From Candidatus Diapherotrites archaeon CG08_land_8_20_14_0_20_34_12 (GTDB lineage Archaea; Iainarchaeota; Iainarchaeia; Iainarchaeales; 0-14-0-20-34-12), in the NCBI GenBank assembly GCA_002779065.1, contig PEXL01000033.1, positions 1 to 35,266 on the forward strand: DNA of 35,266 nt, written 5' to 3'. The position numbers and the translations under genes are program-made. Of the stretch, positions 1 through 8,851 are shown in pieces. Within the stretch, counting starts at the first letter, position 1. Every line of letters starts with the position of its first letter. A model generated the notes under the pieces. It was not told the origin of the DNA, did no database searches, and saw nothing but the letters and a program-made list of their open reading frames with translations.

Positions 1-18
1 TTCAGTTATGCCTGTCAT
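1..18 (-). CDS. 5' end of a protein truncated by the window edge (starts MTGITE...)
   Basis: Reverse strand reads ATGACAGGCATAACTGAA with CGGAGG about 9 nt upstream (27-32 on +), a good Shine-Dalgarno; only 6 codons visible. Confidence 0.35.
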
Positions 19-208
19 TTTACAATCCTCCGTTTTTGATTGTGTTATATTTTAGCGCATGCTTCTTGCTTGTTTCAAGAATAGGTGAAAAACGATTAGA
101 AATAGTTTTCAGGGCTATTATTGCTAAAGCTGTATTGCATGCTAAACAACTGTAATATTGCTGTGTAAAAGAGTATTTAAACCTATTTCGAGCTTTAAAT
201 CGCTTGAA

Positions 209-1039
209 TTATTGATTAACCAATAGTTTGATTACTTGAACGGTTTCTTTTTCAAGATCTTTTAGATTCAAAGTATTATTGTGAATAACAGCGTCAGTCA
301 TCTGCAATACATATGCAAGGCCCTTTTCTTTCAAATCTTGTTCGTCACGCTTGAAAAAATCATGATACCTTACCGGATCCATATTCGATCTTCTGTGAAA
401 GCGAACATGCTTGCTGGCCCGAACCTCAATCAAAATAAAATCCTTAACCTTACTTTTAAGAAAATTGACGTCCTCAGGGCTTCTCAAGCCGCTCAAAACA
501 AAATTCTCCGAATCGCTTTTCTTGATTAAGTCAAACATATGTTTCGCAAGGAATTCTTTGCCATTCTTTTTCCTAAGTTCATTAGCAACTTCGCTGAAAT
601 TCATTTTATTTTCTTCTAAATTTCTTTTCTTCAATTCAGGCAATAAAATCTCAAAAGTAGCTTCCTTAAAGCGCAAGGAATCAGCAGTATTAATTACATC
701 ATTACTTGTCAAGCCTAAATGGATAAATCTTTTTGAATCTTCGGAGACATAATTCCTAATGCAATTTACCAACGCTCTTATGTCATGCTTTATTTTGTCC
801 TCTTCAGTATAAACCTCTTTCGCAGTAATTTTCTCAATTGCTTTTTTGGTTTCATCCACTGCTGTTTGCGAGCACATCTTCCTTTTTGCCAAAGATTTTA
901 CTAAAGCTAATTCAACTTTTGCTTGGTATTTTATGCGGGCATTTTCTGAGAAATATTTTCCAAGGGATTCTTTCAGCTTTTCATTTCTTCCATAATACCT
1001 AAAATCAATCGGGTTTACAAAATCAAAAATGTCTTCCAT
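209..1039 (-). CDS. Chimeric ORF: N-terminal adenylosuccinate lyase-like segment joined to C-terminal part of a UPF0200/dephospho-CoA kinase-like protein
   Basis: aa ~1-138 resemble PurB N-terminus (KHDIRALVNCIR...FIHLGLTSNDVINTADSLRFKEA); aa ~145-276 resemble archaeal UPF0200 (VANELRKKNGKEFLAK...LSGLRSPEDVNFLK...FILIEVRAS..RFHRR). PurB catalytic remainder and kinase P-loop are both missing. Confidence 0.7.
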   Translation of the reverse strand: MEDIFDFVNPIDFRYYGRNEKLKESLGKYFSENARIKYQAKVELALVKSLAKRKMCSQTAVDETKKAIEKITAKEVYTEEDKIKHDIRALVNCIRNYVSEDSKRFIHLGLTSNDVINTADSLRFKEATFEILLPELKKRNLEENKMNFSEVANELRKKNGKEFLAKHMFDLIKKSDSENFVLSGLRSPEDVNFLKSKVKDFILIEVRASKHVRFHRRSNMDPVRYHDFFKRDEQDLKEKGLAYVLQMTDAVIHNNTLNLKDLEKETVQVIKLLVNQ

Positions 1040-1059
1040 TTTTACACCATCAACATAAT

Positions 1060-2007
1060 TTATTTTTTAGGCATTTTATCTAAGAATGCCTGATAATCTT
1101 CCACCACTTTTCCAATTTTTGGGGCACCCCATATCTTTGAGCCTGTCCAGGCTTCTGCAACTGCTTTGTACATATTGGAAACTATTGTAATTAATTCTTT
1201 TGGAAGCCTTGGCGGCTTTGCTAGTTTACCTTTTTTCATGTATTCCTCCTTCCAAGGCGTCTGGTTGTAATAATCCCTAAGCACCTGCTTGCTCAAATGT
1301 ATCCCATTGTACAAAAACCTGTTTTCATCAAGTGTACCCAAAACATCAACAATCATCAATTCCCCTTTTGCATCCCTGCCAAATTCAACCTTGCCATCAG
1401 CATGCTCCAAGCCAAGAGATTCTGCTTTTTCTGTCAGGAATTCATTTACCTTTAATGCCGTATCCTTCAATTCCTGCATCTTTTCATCCGATAGGCCAGC
1501 CATTTTCTGTGCTTCAGCCCATTTCAAGTAGCGGTCTTTTTCTTCCAACTTCGTGCTGACATCCAAAATTGGCTGTTTTAATTTTGTGCCTTCTTTAGGC
1601 ATTTCATTTAAACCCAAATCCGCCAAGGTAACATCTTTATTTGCCAGCCTTTTAAGCAAGGAAGAGCCGCTTGGCAAGGAATTCCTGAAAATAACCTCTA
1701 GCGGAACAAGGTAATTGCCTTTTTCTTTTGAAAGGTCATGCTTTGCTGGATCTAAAACCCTTACAAGATTGACCTTCATTTCATTATTGTTTATAAGGCT
1801 GATAAAATGGCTTTTAATCCCAAGCTTTTTCAGCTGCCCGAAATTATATGCTGACATTCTGCATAAAGCAGCGCCTTTATCTGGAATTGTATCAGGCATT
1901 TTGCCATAATCAAAAACAGAATAATCATCAGTAAAATAAAAGATGCCTGAACCTTCAGAATTCGCAGAAGGCTTCTCAAGGATCTTCAAATCTTTTACAG
2001 AACCCAT
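1060..2007 (-). CDS. purC: Phosphoribosylaminoimidazole-succinocarboxamide (SAICAR) synthase
   Basis: GSVKDL...F.FTDDYSVFDYGKMPDTIPDKGAALCRMSAY, PLEVIFRN, SKQVLRDYY; adjacent to purE. Confidence 0.92.
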   Translation of the reverse strand: MGSVKDLKILEKPSANSEGSGIFYFTDDYSVFDYGKMPDTIPDKGAALCRMSAYNFGQLKKLGIKSHFISLINNNEMKVNLVRVLDPAKHDLSKEKGNYLVPLEVIFRNSLPSGSSLLKRLANKDVTLADLGLNEMPKEGTKLKQPILDVSTKLEEKDRYLKWAEAQKMAGLSDEKMQELKDTALKVNEFLTEKAESLGLEHADGKVEFGRDAKGELMIVDVLGTLDENRFLYNGIHLSKQVLRDYYNQTPWKEEYMKKGKLAKPPRLPKELITIVSNMYKAVAEAWTGSKIWGAPKIGKVVEDYQAFLDKMPKK

Positions 2008-2058
2008 AGTAGAAAGATTAGAGAAATAGGTATTTTAATGCTTACTTGCACATAGCCA

Positions 2059-2784
2059 TCATGTTTGCTTTAATAGTTTTATTGCTGCCAAGGCAGCATT
2101 ATCCCCCCTATTCAGCCCTAACCACAAACCATTCTTCGTAAGCTCCAACAATTTTAGCGAATCTTTTTCATTGCTATCAAGTTTCACCGGGATAAACAAA
2201 ACGAATTTGCCCTTGTTGTCTACTGTTTTAGTTTTTTCTAATTCTAGAAAGTCCAGGTAAATTGCATCCTTTTCTTTGTAATCTGCTTCAGTAATTGTTT
2301 CGAATGGAATTTTTTCATTGTTTAATTTTTCTTCTGCCTTTTTAATTGCATTCTGAATTGCCATAGCATTGCTTCTTCTCACTAAAACAATCTTTGAAAA
2401 TTTGCTTTTGAAAATCAGTTCAGCATACTCTGCTGCAACTTTTGAAGCATTTATCCCTGTGCCCAAAACAGGGATTCCAGAAGGCATCTGGTGTGTGCTT
2501 AATAATGCATCTAAACCAGAATAATTTGCTGAAACCGGGATTCCTATGACAGTTGCATCACAATGCAAAGCAAGGAAACCTGGCAAAGCTGATGATAAAC
2601 CCGCCCCGGCTATTATTAATTTTGGGTTTTCAATAGATAAATATTCTATCAATTGCTTTGGTTCCCTATGCGCGGAAAAGGTCTTTAATGTGCTTGGCAC
2701 TTTCCTTTCTTTCAACTCCTTGAAAACAGATTCATAAACCTCAAAATCCGACTTTGAACCAAATATTATGTAAACTTTATCCAT
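2059..2784 (-). CDS. purE: 5-(carboxyamino)imidazole ribonucleotide mutase/AIR carboxylase (PurE) with C-terminal extension
   Basis: IIFGSKSDFEV...SAHREPKQL...AGAGLSSALPGFLALH...PVLGTGIN motifs; about 80 aa beyond the normal PurE end. Confidence 0.88.
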   Translation of the reverse strand: MDKVYIIFGSKSDFEVYESVFKELKERKVPSTLKTFSAHREPKQLIEYLSIENPKLIIAGAGLSSALPGFLALHCDATVIGIPVSANYSGLDALLSTHQMPSGIPVLGTGINASKVAAEYAELIFKSKFSKIVLVRRSNAMAIQNAIKKAEEKLNNEKIPFETITEADYKEKDAIYLDFLELEKTKTVDNKGKFVLFIPVKLDSNEKDSLKLLELTKNGLWLGLNRGDNAALAAIKLLKQT

Positions 2785-2882
2785 ACTTTCACCCTTTCAA
2801 AAACAAAGAATAATTCAACATATTAATAAGACATTTTGTGTTTATAAAACTAATTAGGTCATTTATCCAAAATAGGGAAAAC

Positions 2883-4172
2883 ATGAAGCATAATGCATCT
2901 TGGCAATATCTTAACGTTTTAGAAGGCAAAGGCATAAGGTTAGGGCTTGACAGAATGGAAAAAGCCCTTGAATTTGTGCCTTTGAAGAAAATGCTAGTCA
3001 TTAAAGTAGCCGGAACAAATGGAAAAGGCTCCTGTGCCTGCCTGCTTGCAAAAATTTTTGAAAAAACAGGATATAAAACTGGTTTGTACCTAAGCCCACA
3101 CATTGTAGATTTTGGGGAAAGGATACAAATTAATGGAAAATACATTGCAAAAAAAGAATTGGATAAAAGAATTTTAGAATTAAAAACCCTTCTTGAAAAA
3201 AACTCCCTGGAATTAAGCTACTTTGAATTTCTGACATTGCTTGCATTAAAATATTTTTCAGATAAAAATTGCGAAGCAATTATTCTTGAAATTGGATTGG
3301 GGGGAAGGTTAGATGCAACAAACGTAATGAAAGCAGGATATTCTGCAATTACGTCTGTTTCTTTAGAACACAAACAGATACTTGGGGATACATTATGGAA
3401 AATTGCCAGGGAAAAAGCAGGGATAATTGATGAAAATGCAAAAATATTTGCTGCTGTTGAAAACAAAGTAGCACTTTCGGAGATAAAAAATAAATGCAAG
3501 GGGGAAAAGGCAGAATTGTTTGTTTATGGAAATGATTTTTTATGCAAAAACCCGCGGATGATACTTGAAGAAATGAATTTTGATTTTTGCTGGAAGAAAA
3601 AATCACAAAATCTGGAAGATTTTAAAAATATTAAACTCTCCTTGGTTGGGGAAAGGCAGTTTGCTAGTGCTGCAATTGCAATTGCAATTGCGCAAACAGC
3701 AGAGATTAAAGAAAATGCAATAAGGAAAGCATTGAAAGAGGCAAAAATAGTTGGCCGCTTTGATATTAGAAGAAGAAAACCATTGCTGATTTTTGACAAT
3801 GCGCACAATCCAGAAGCAATCAGCAATTTGAAACAAACCATCCGACAGATTTTCGGGAATAAAAAAATAATTTTTGTTTTTGGGGTTTCTGATGACAAAG
3901 AATATAAGAAAATGCTAAATGATATTTTACCGGTTGCAAAGAAAATTTATTTTACACAGGCAAAATACCGTGGTTTAGATATGGAAATCCTGCAGGAAGA
4001 GATTGAAAAAATTGCCAAAAAGAAGATTGATTTGGTTTTGGAGAAAAATGTAAAAAAAGCAGTTAAAAAAGCTGTGAAAGAGGCAAAAAAAGATGATGTT
4101 GTGCTTGTTTGCGGCAGTTGTTTTGTTGTCGGAGAAGCTCTTGCGAAGAAAAATGTGAGGCATTCTAATTAG
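2883..4172 (+). CDS. folC: Bifunctional folylpolyglutamate synthase/dihydrofolate synthase-like Mur ligase family protein
   Basis: VAGTNGKGSCACLLAKIFEKTGYKTGLYLSPHIVDFGERIQING, LEIGLGGRLDATNV, ITSVSLEHKQILGDTLWKIAREKAGI. ORF opens with GTG at 2838; ATG 2883 fits FolC N-termini better. Confidence 0.9.
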   Translation: MKHNASWQYLNVLEGKGIRLGLDRMEKALEFVPLKKMLVIKVAGTNGKGSCACLLAKIFEKTGYKTGLYLSPHIVDFGERIQINGKYIAKKELDKRILELKTLLEKNSLELSYFEFLTLLALKYFSDKNCEAIILEIGLGGRLDATNVMKAGYSAITSVSLEHKQILGDTLWKIAREKAGIIDENAKIFAAVENKVALSEIKNKCKGEKAELFVYGNDFLCKNPRMILEEMNFDFCWKKKSQNLEDFKNIKLSLVGERQFASAAIAIAIAQTAEIKENAIRKALKEAKIVGRFDIRRRKPLLIFDNAHNPEAISNLKQTIRQIFGNKKIIFVFGVSDDKEYKKMLNDILPVAKKIYFTQAKYRGLDMEILQEEIEKIAKKKIDLVLEKNVKKAVKKAVKEAKKDDVVLVCGSCFVVGEALAKKNVRHSN

Positions 4173-4900
4173 AATTTAAAAACAATTAAGATTAAAGCAA
4201 CCAAGATTGGTTGATGTATGAAATAAATGAAAAGTGAATGCTTTCCTAAGAAATTTACTGGATTTAAAAATTTGAATTTTGAAAAATCTAATTTTATTTT
4301 TGATTCGCCATTTGGATAAAACTTTTGGCCGGCAAACAAACCGAGCAAAAATATTGGGAACCATTCAAGCAGAGAGAAATAATCAAAAGCGGGAAGATAA
4401 TAATTCGGCCAGAGGAATAAAAGATAGGGAAAAGACAGGGAAATTGGCCTAATTAGCTGATAAATCAGAAATATCAGAAAGGCTAACCACAAATTTTTAT
4501 CTTTGAGTTTGATGAAAAAAATTGAAAGGATTATTGAAATGCCAATAAAATGCAGAATCCCAAAATAAATGAAATTATTTGGGAAAACAAAAAATGTGAA
4601 AATTGTAATTAAAAAACCGTAACCAAAAACCTTCAATCCGCGCTTTAAAAAATGCAATTTGTAATCTTCTTTTCTTTTCAAAGTTCTTTCATAGCTGATG
4701 GTTAAACAAATGCCAACAAGAAAAATAAATAAGCCGGCAGTAATTTTCTGGAATAGGCCTAAAAAACCACCGTAAAGTGCAAAATTAGTTATCTTAAAAT
4801 AATTCAGATCCCAAAGCAGATGAAATAGTATCATCATCAGTATTGCTATTCCCCTCAGAAAGTCAAGTTCAAAGAATCTTTCTTTTATTGCCAAATCCAT
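4169..4900 (-). CDS. DUF1624/heparan-alpha-glucosaminide N-acetyltransferase-like integral membrane protein
   Basis: RFFELDFLRGIAILMMILFHLLWDLNYF N-terminus and multiple TM segments. Confidence 0.75.
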   Translation of the reverse strand: MDLAIKERFFELDFLRGIAILMMILFHLLWDLNYFKITNFALYGGFLGLFQKITAGLFIFLVGICLTISYERTLKRKEDYKLHFLKRGLKVFGYGFLITIFTFFVFPNNFIYFGILHFIGISIILSIFFIKLKDKNLWLAFLIFLIYQLIRPISLSFPYLLFLWPNYYLPAFDYFSLLEWFPIFLLGLFAGQKFYPNGESKIKLDFSKFKFLNPVNFLGKHSLFIYFIHQPILVALILIVFKF

Positions 4901-4975
4901 TTTATTAAAGAAGGAGTAAACATTTTTAATTACATTGCTACCAATAGTTTTTACTAAAAAATAAGGGGGATATCA

Positions 4976-5680
4976 ATGAATATTAAGGAATTTTTTACAA
5001 CAAAAAGGATTCTTTTCATTCTGATGTTTGCAGTACTTGCATTCATAGGGGACAGAATAAATTATTCACAACTTTTAGGGATGGATAAGCAATACTTTAC
5101 CTTCTTTCAATTTTTTGGGCCTTTGCCAGCTGCTTTCCTAGGGCCATTTGTAGGGATATTAGCAATAGCGATAGCACAAATTGCAAATTTCATATTGCTT
5201 GGAAAGGCATTTGAGATTGTGAATATAATAAGGCTGGCTCCAATGTTGTTTGCCGCATATTACTTCGGGACAACAAGCAAAAACAAAATTAGCGCAATAA
5301 TCCCTGTAATCTCCATGGCTGCTTTTATGTTGCATCCTGTTGGGCAGCAAGCATGGATTTTCAGCTTAATGTGGCTTGTTCCATTATTCGCAAAATTCTC
5401 AAACAGGTTATTCCTAAAATCATTAGGGACAACATTCACTGCACATGCAATTGGCAGTGCTTTGTGGATCTGGACAATCCCAAGCACTCCTGAATTCTGG
5501 ATTTTATTAATACCAATAGCTTTGGCTGAAAGAATAGCATTCGCTTTAGGAATTACTGTCAGCTATGTTGGAATTAACACAATCCTAAACAGGTTTGGAA
5601 CATTCGCAAAAGCTGTTGAATTGAACATAGATAGAAGATATGTTCTTTCAAAGAATTTACTTTTGGGAATTAAATTATAA
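4976..5680 (+). CDS. Polytopic membrane protein, resembling ECF-type S components
   Basis: Several hydrophobic helices (FGPLPAAFLGPFVGILAIAIAQIANF); SD AAGGGGGA before ATG. Confidence 0.6.
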   Translation: MNIKEFFTTKRILFILMFAVLAFIGDRINYSQLLGMDKQYFTFFQFFGPLPAAFLGPFVGILAIAIAQIANFILLGKAFEIVNIIRLAPMLFAAYYFGTTSKNKISAIIPVISMAAFMLHPVGQQAWIFSLMWLVPLFAKFSNRLFLKSLGTTFTAHAIGSALWIWTIPSTPEFWILLIPIALAERIAFALGITVSYVGINTILNRFGTFAKAVELNIDRRYVLSKNLLLGIKL

Positions 5681-5695
5681 AGTAAAAAATCAGAT

Positions 5696-5725
5696 AAGAA
5701 AGGGCTTTTTGCCTTTTCTTTTTTT
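5696..5725. terminator. Hairpin plus T-run between convergent genes
   Basis: AAGAAAGGGC-TTTTT-GCCTTTTCTT followed by T-run. Confidence 0.6.
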
Positions 5726-6265
5726 CTATTTTTTAACCAAAAGGGCATCAGCAAATTTCTCAATTTCTTTTTGCAATTTATGGTTTTTTGCAAAATCAGC
5801 GCTATGTTCTGCAAGTAGAATCTTAGAATTTAGAACAACCATTTTGTGAATCCTGCAGAATTCTTTCAAATTGGCAAGGCACAGTTTTGGGGATTTTCCG
5901 GAAGATGCACTGATAACAAGCAAGGCTGTTTTTTTATTTTTAAAATCATGATTGCAATAATATGGATTTGTCCTGTCCATGAAATTTTTCATAAGGGCGG
6001 AAACATTGCTGAAATAATTAGGGGTAGCAAGGATTAACAAATCAAATTTCAAAATCTCTTTTTGTATTTCCTGCATTTCATCAAGAACTGCAGGCTTTCC
6101 CGTGTAATATTCATTGGAATCACCTGTGCTGAATTTCAAATTTGTCTTTTTCAAATCTATTAATCTGAAAGAATGCCCTTTCAGCACAAGATGCTTTCCT
6201 AAAAAATTAATTGCAGCATCTGTATTCCCGTGCCTGTGTGAAGCGGAAATTGCCAAAATCTTCAT
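5726..6265 (-). CDS. NAD(P)H-dependent FMN reductase / flavodoxin-like fold protein
   Basis: MKILAISASHRHGNTDAAINFL and LLILATPNYFSNVSALMKNFMDRTNPYY flavodoxin-like motifs; start trimmed from 6280. Confidence 0.82.
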   Translation of the reverse strand: MKILAISASHRHGNTDAAINFLGKHLVLKGHSFRLIDLKKTNLKFSTGDSNEYYTGKPAVLDEMQEIQKEILKFDLLILATPNYFSNVSALMKNFMDRTNPYYCNHDFKNKKTALLVISASSGKSPKLCLANLKEFCRIHKMVVLNSKILLAEHSADFAKNHKLQKEIEKFADALLVKK

Positions 6266-6303
6266 GCAACAATATAACATACCTTCTAAATAAAAGAATT
6301 ACT

Positions 6304-7062
6304 ATGTTAATCGATGCGCATTGCCATGCTTCAATGTTTGAAGATGTTGAAAAAGAATTGCAAAATGCAAAAAAAGCAAATGTTAACTTGTTAATTTCAA
6401 ATTCTGTGGATTTTGAAAGCATGCAAAAGAATATTGAACTGGCAAAAAAATATAAAGAAATTAAAATTCTTTTGGGAATGCACCCTGAAGAAGTCTTAAA
6501 TATGCAGAAAAAAGAAATAGACGAGGCATTTGATTTTATTGAAAAAAACATAAAAGAATGCATTGGCATAGGGGAAACTGGACTTGATTATAAATATGCG
6601 GAAACAAAGGAACAAAAGGAATGGCAAATTGACTGTTTTTCAAGGCATATTGAAATCGCCAAAAAATATGACTTGGCTATAGAAGCACATTCAAGGAGAG
6701 CGCAAAGTGTTGTGCTGAATATGCTAGAAAAAGCAGGGGCAAAGAATGTTTTGCTGCACTGGTTTTATGCAGATACAAAAACAGTAAAAAAAGCTATGTC
6801 TTTGGAATATTTCATTTCAGTCGGGCCCAGCATTATTTCAAATGAATCATTAAAAACAATAATTGAAAATTATCCAATTGAAAAAATACTTTTTGAAACA
6901 GATTGCCCTGCCATATTGTTTAATGGGGAAAGGGTTGATTCAAGCTGGATTCAAAGAGTAGCAAAAAGGGTGGCTGAAATAAAAGGCATTTCTTTTGGGG
7001 AAATAGAAGAGATAACTGAAAACAATGCCAAAAAGCTGTTTGGTACCAAGCTAAATGTATAA
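6304..7062 (+). CDS. TatD family metal-dependent hydrolase
   Basis: MLIDAHCHASMF, IGIGETGLDYKYA, IEAHSRRAQ, LFETDCPA metal-binding motifs; start trimmed to ATG 6304. Confidence 0.88.
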   Translation: MLIDAHCHASMFEDVEKELQNAKKANVNLLISNSVDFESMQKNIELAKKYKEIKILLGMHPEEVLNMQKKEIDEAFDFIEKNIKECIGIGETGLDYKYAETKEQKEWQIDCFSRHIEIAKKYDLAIEAHSRRAQSVVLNMLEKAGAKNVLLHWFYADTKTVKKAMSLEYFISVGPSIISNESLKTIIENYPIEKILFETDCPAILFNGERVDSSWIQRVAKRVAEIKGISFGEIEEITENNAKKLFGTKLNV

Positions 7063-7099
7063 AAAGGTTTGGCACAAAGTAAGGTTAGGGGAGCAGAAC

Positions 7100-7579
7100 A
7101 TGTTAAGCCTTTCATTATTAGTCATAGCAGGGGCATTGGTTGCAGCAAACGGCGTTTTTTACTTCAAAGGAAGAGTATCAAAAAAACAGAATAGGAATGC
7201 AGTAATTGTTGCCGATAACAACACAACTATTTATACTAAAGATCCTACTTTCAAAAGTTTTTCAAACCCCTATATTTATCTGGATAGAAAAACAAATATG
7301 ATGCACAAGAAGTTACAGAGAATGGAACAGCAATTAGTTGGAATAAACCTAAACGGCAATGGAAATGGTTATGTTAAATTAAACACTGATGTTTACAGGA
7401 AGATTGAACGCTTGGAAGATTTCAAGAGGGATACGGAGATAGAAATAAGGGCAATAAAGGATATGCTTGAAGAATCAGGGCAATTACAACTGGCAAAATC
7501 AGCAAAACAAGTTGTTTTGGATAAATCTGTAGAAGATAAAATCAGGGCATTGGCATTTAATTCTGAAAAAAGAAAATAA
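7100..7579 (+). CDS. Single-pass membrane-anchored hypothetical protein with predicted coiled coil
   Basis: N-terminal TM (LSLLVIAGALVAANGVFYF), charged helical C-terminus; SD AGGGGAG before ATG 7100. Confidence 0.6.
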   Translation: MLSLSLLVIAGALVAANGVFYFKGRVSKKQNRNAVIVADNNTTIYTKDPTFKSFSNPYIYLDRKTNMMHKKLQRMEQQLVGINLNGNGNGYVKLNTDVYRKIERLEDFKRDTEIEIRAIKDMLEESGQLQLAKSAKQVVLDKSVEDKIRALAFNSEKRK

Positions 7580-7612
7580 TCTATTTAATTTTAATAAATT
7601 AATAATTCTAAA

Positions 7613-8332
7613 CTAATATTTCTGGTTTTTATTTTTTAACCTGCCCCAACTTATTCTTTTATCCTTATTTTTACTTTGTTCCCTTGCATATTTTGCAATA
7701 ACGCTTGCTGCACCAATAACTGGATTGATATCATCGCCTTTTACTAAGTATTCTGCTATTGTAGGGCAGAAATTCAGGGGTTTGCCATCAACAGAAATTT
7801 TCAGGTTTTTATCAAAATCGAATAGTTCTGAGAAACATTTTACTGCTTTGCACTGAAGTTCATCCATAGTAATGCCTTTCATTCTTAATTCATCCACAAG
7901 CCGGGGAGAAAATGCAATTACTGAATAGGCCAATGCATTTTTTGTAACAATATCTTTCTTTAATTTCATATTTTCTATTTTTTTACTGTCCCTTAATGCC
8001 CTCATCTTATTTTTATCACCTAAAACAGCACCAATAGTAAACATGCCATAATCTTCACCTCTGCCTGTTTCATCTATTCCCAATACTATTTCTTCAGTCA
8101 AATGCAATTTCTGCAATAATTCATTAGAAATTAAATGAGCATCAACTCCCTGAATCAAAACCTTGCCTGATTTGTAAACTGTTACTGTGCTTTTAGTACT
8201 TTTAAAACGCGCGATTTCAAACTGATTTTTTATAAGGCATTGTTGAAGATTATCGGCTGTCTTCAATAATTCAACTAGCTCTTCAATATTCCTATCTGAA
8301 AAATTAAGTGAAATATTCCTGGATTCGCTCAT
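7613..8332 (-). CDS. Ribonuclease HII/HIII-like protein with N-terminal HIII-type substrate-binding-like domain
   Basis: VTVYKSGKVLIQG N-terminal motif typical of RNase HIII; GIDETGRGEDYGMFTIGAV, DSKKIENMK, KGDDINPVIGAASVIAKYARE. Confidence 0.8.
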   Translation of the reverse strand: MSESRNISLNFSDRNIEELVELLKTADNLQQCLIKNQFEIARFKSTKSTVTVYKSGKVLIQGVDAHLISNELLQKLHLTEEIVLGIDETGRGEDYGMFTIGAVLGDKNKMRALRDSKKIENMKLKKDIVTKNALAYSVIAFSPRLVDELRMKGITMDELQCKAVKCFSELFDFDKNLKISVDGKPLNFCPTIAEYLVKGDDINPVIGAASVIAKYAREQSKNKDKRISWGRLKNKNQKY

Positions 8333-8347
8333 TATATCCCTAAATGT

Positions 8348-8764
8348 TTAATCAAAATAAAGCCCTTTTATGCCTTCAAGCTCTGGCTTTCTTCGTGCTT
8401 TCACTTTTGAAGTTATTAGAACTATTTCATTAGTAATATTTACCTTTGCAGAAAAAAGATGCCCTCCAATTGGTTTAAATTCATGGTTGAACAAAACAGC
8501 ATGAAAATGAAATAAATACTTAGCGCCATCTTTTAAAATATTTCCCTGAATTGAGCAAAGTTCGTGCGGCTCAGATTTTTTTACCTTAACATAGCTTGAG
8601 CCATCATATGCTGCAATTTCAAAATCCTTTAACATGCCAATAAAAGAAACCACTGATGCAAACTTAACCTTGTATTTTTTGCAAACTTTTTCCAAACATT
8701 CAAATACATCTTCATCCGGCAACAATCGTATCAGAATAAGGTTATTGTCTTTTTTTGAGTACAT
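8348..8764 (-). CDS. PPC/DUF296 domain protein
   Basis: LIRLLPDEDVFECLEKVCKKYKVKFASVVSFIGMLKDFEIA...FHFHAVLFNHEFKPIGGHLFSA, the PPC fold signature. Confidence 0.85.
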   Translation of the reverse strand: MYSKKDNNLILIRLLPDEDVFECLEKVCKKYKVKFASVVSFIGMLKDFEIAAYDGSSYVKVKKSEPHELCSIQGNILKDGAKYLFHFHAVLFNHEFKPIGGHLFSAKVNITNEIVLITSKVKARRKPELEGIKGLYFD

Positions 8765-8851
8765 ATAATCAGTAAATATAAGAGGATTAGTTAAATTAAA
8801 AAGGTTATTTATGATTAATTTTATTTACCTCAGATAAAAGGCGGTGTAATT

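Noticed and set aside
2789-3145. 118-aa reverse ORF overlapping the folC 5' end
   Set aside because: Antisense to the FolC P-loop region; no support.
3670-3700. Short tandem 'gcaattgcaattgcaattgc' in folC
   Set aside because: Encodes the hydrophobic Ala/Ile run AIAIAIAQ in frame; ordinary coding low complexity.
3218-3898. Reverse-strand ORFs (93, 85, 124, 77 aa) inside folC
   Set aside because: Antisense to a confidently identified gene; low-complexity translations without recognisable domains.
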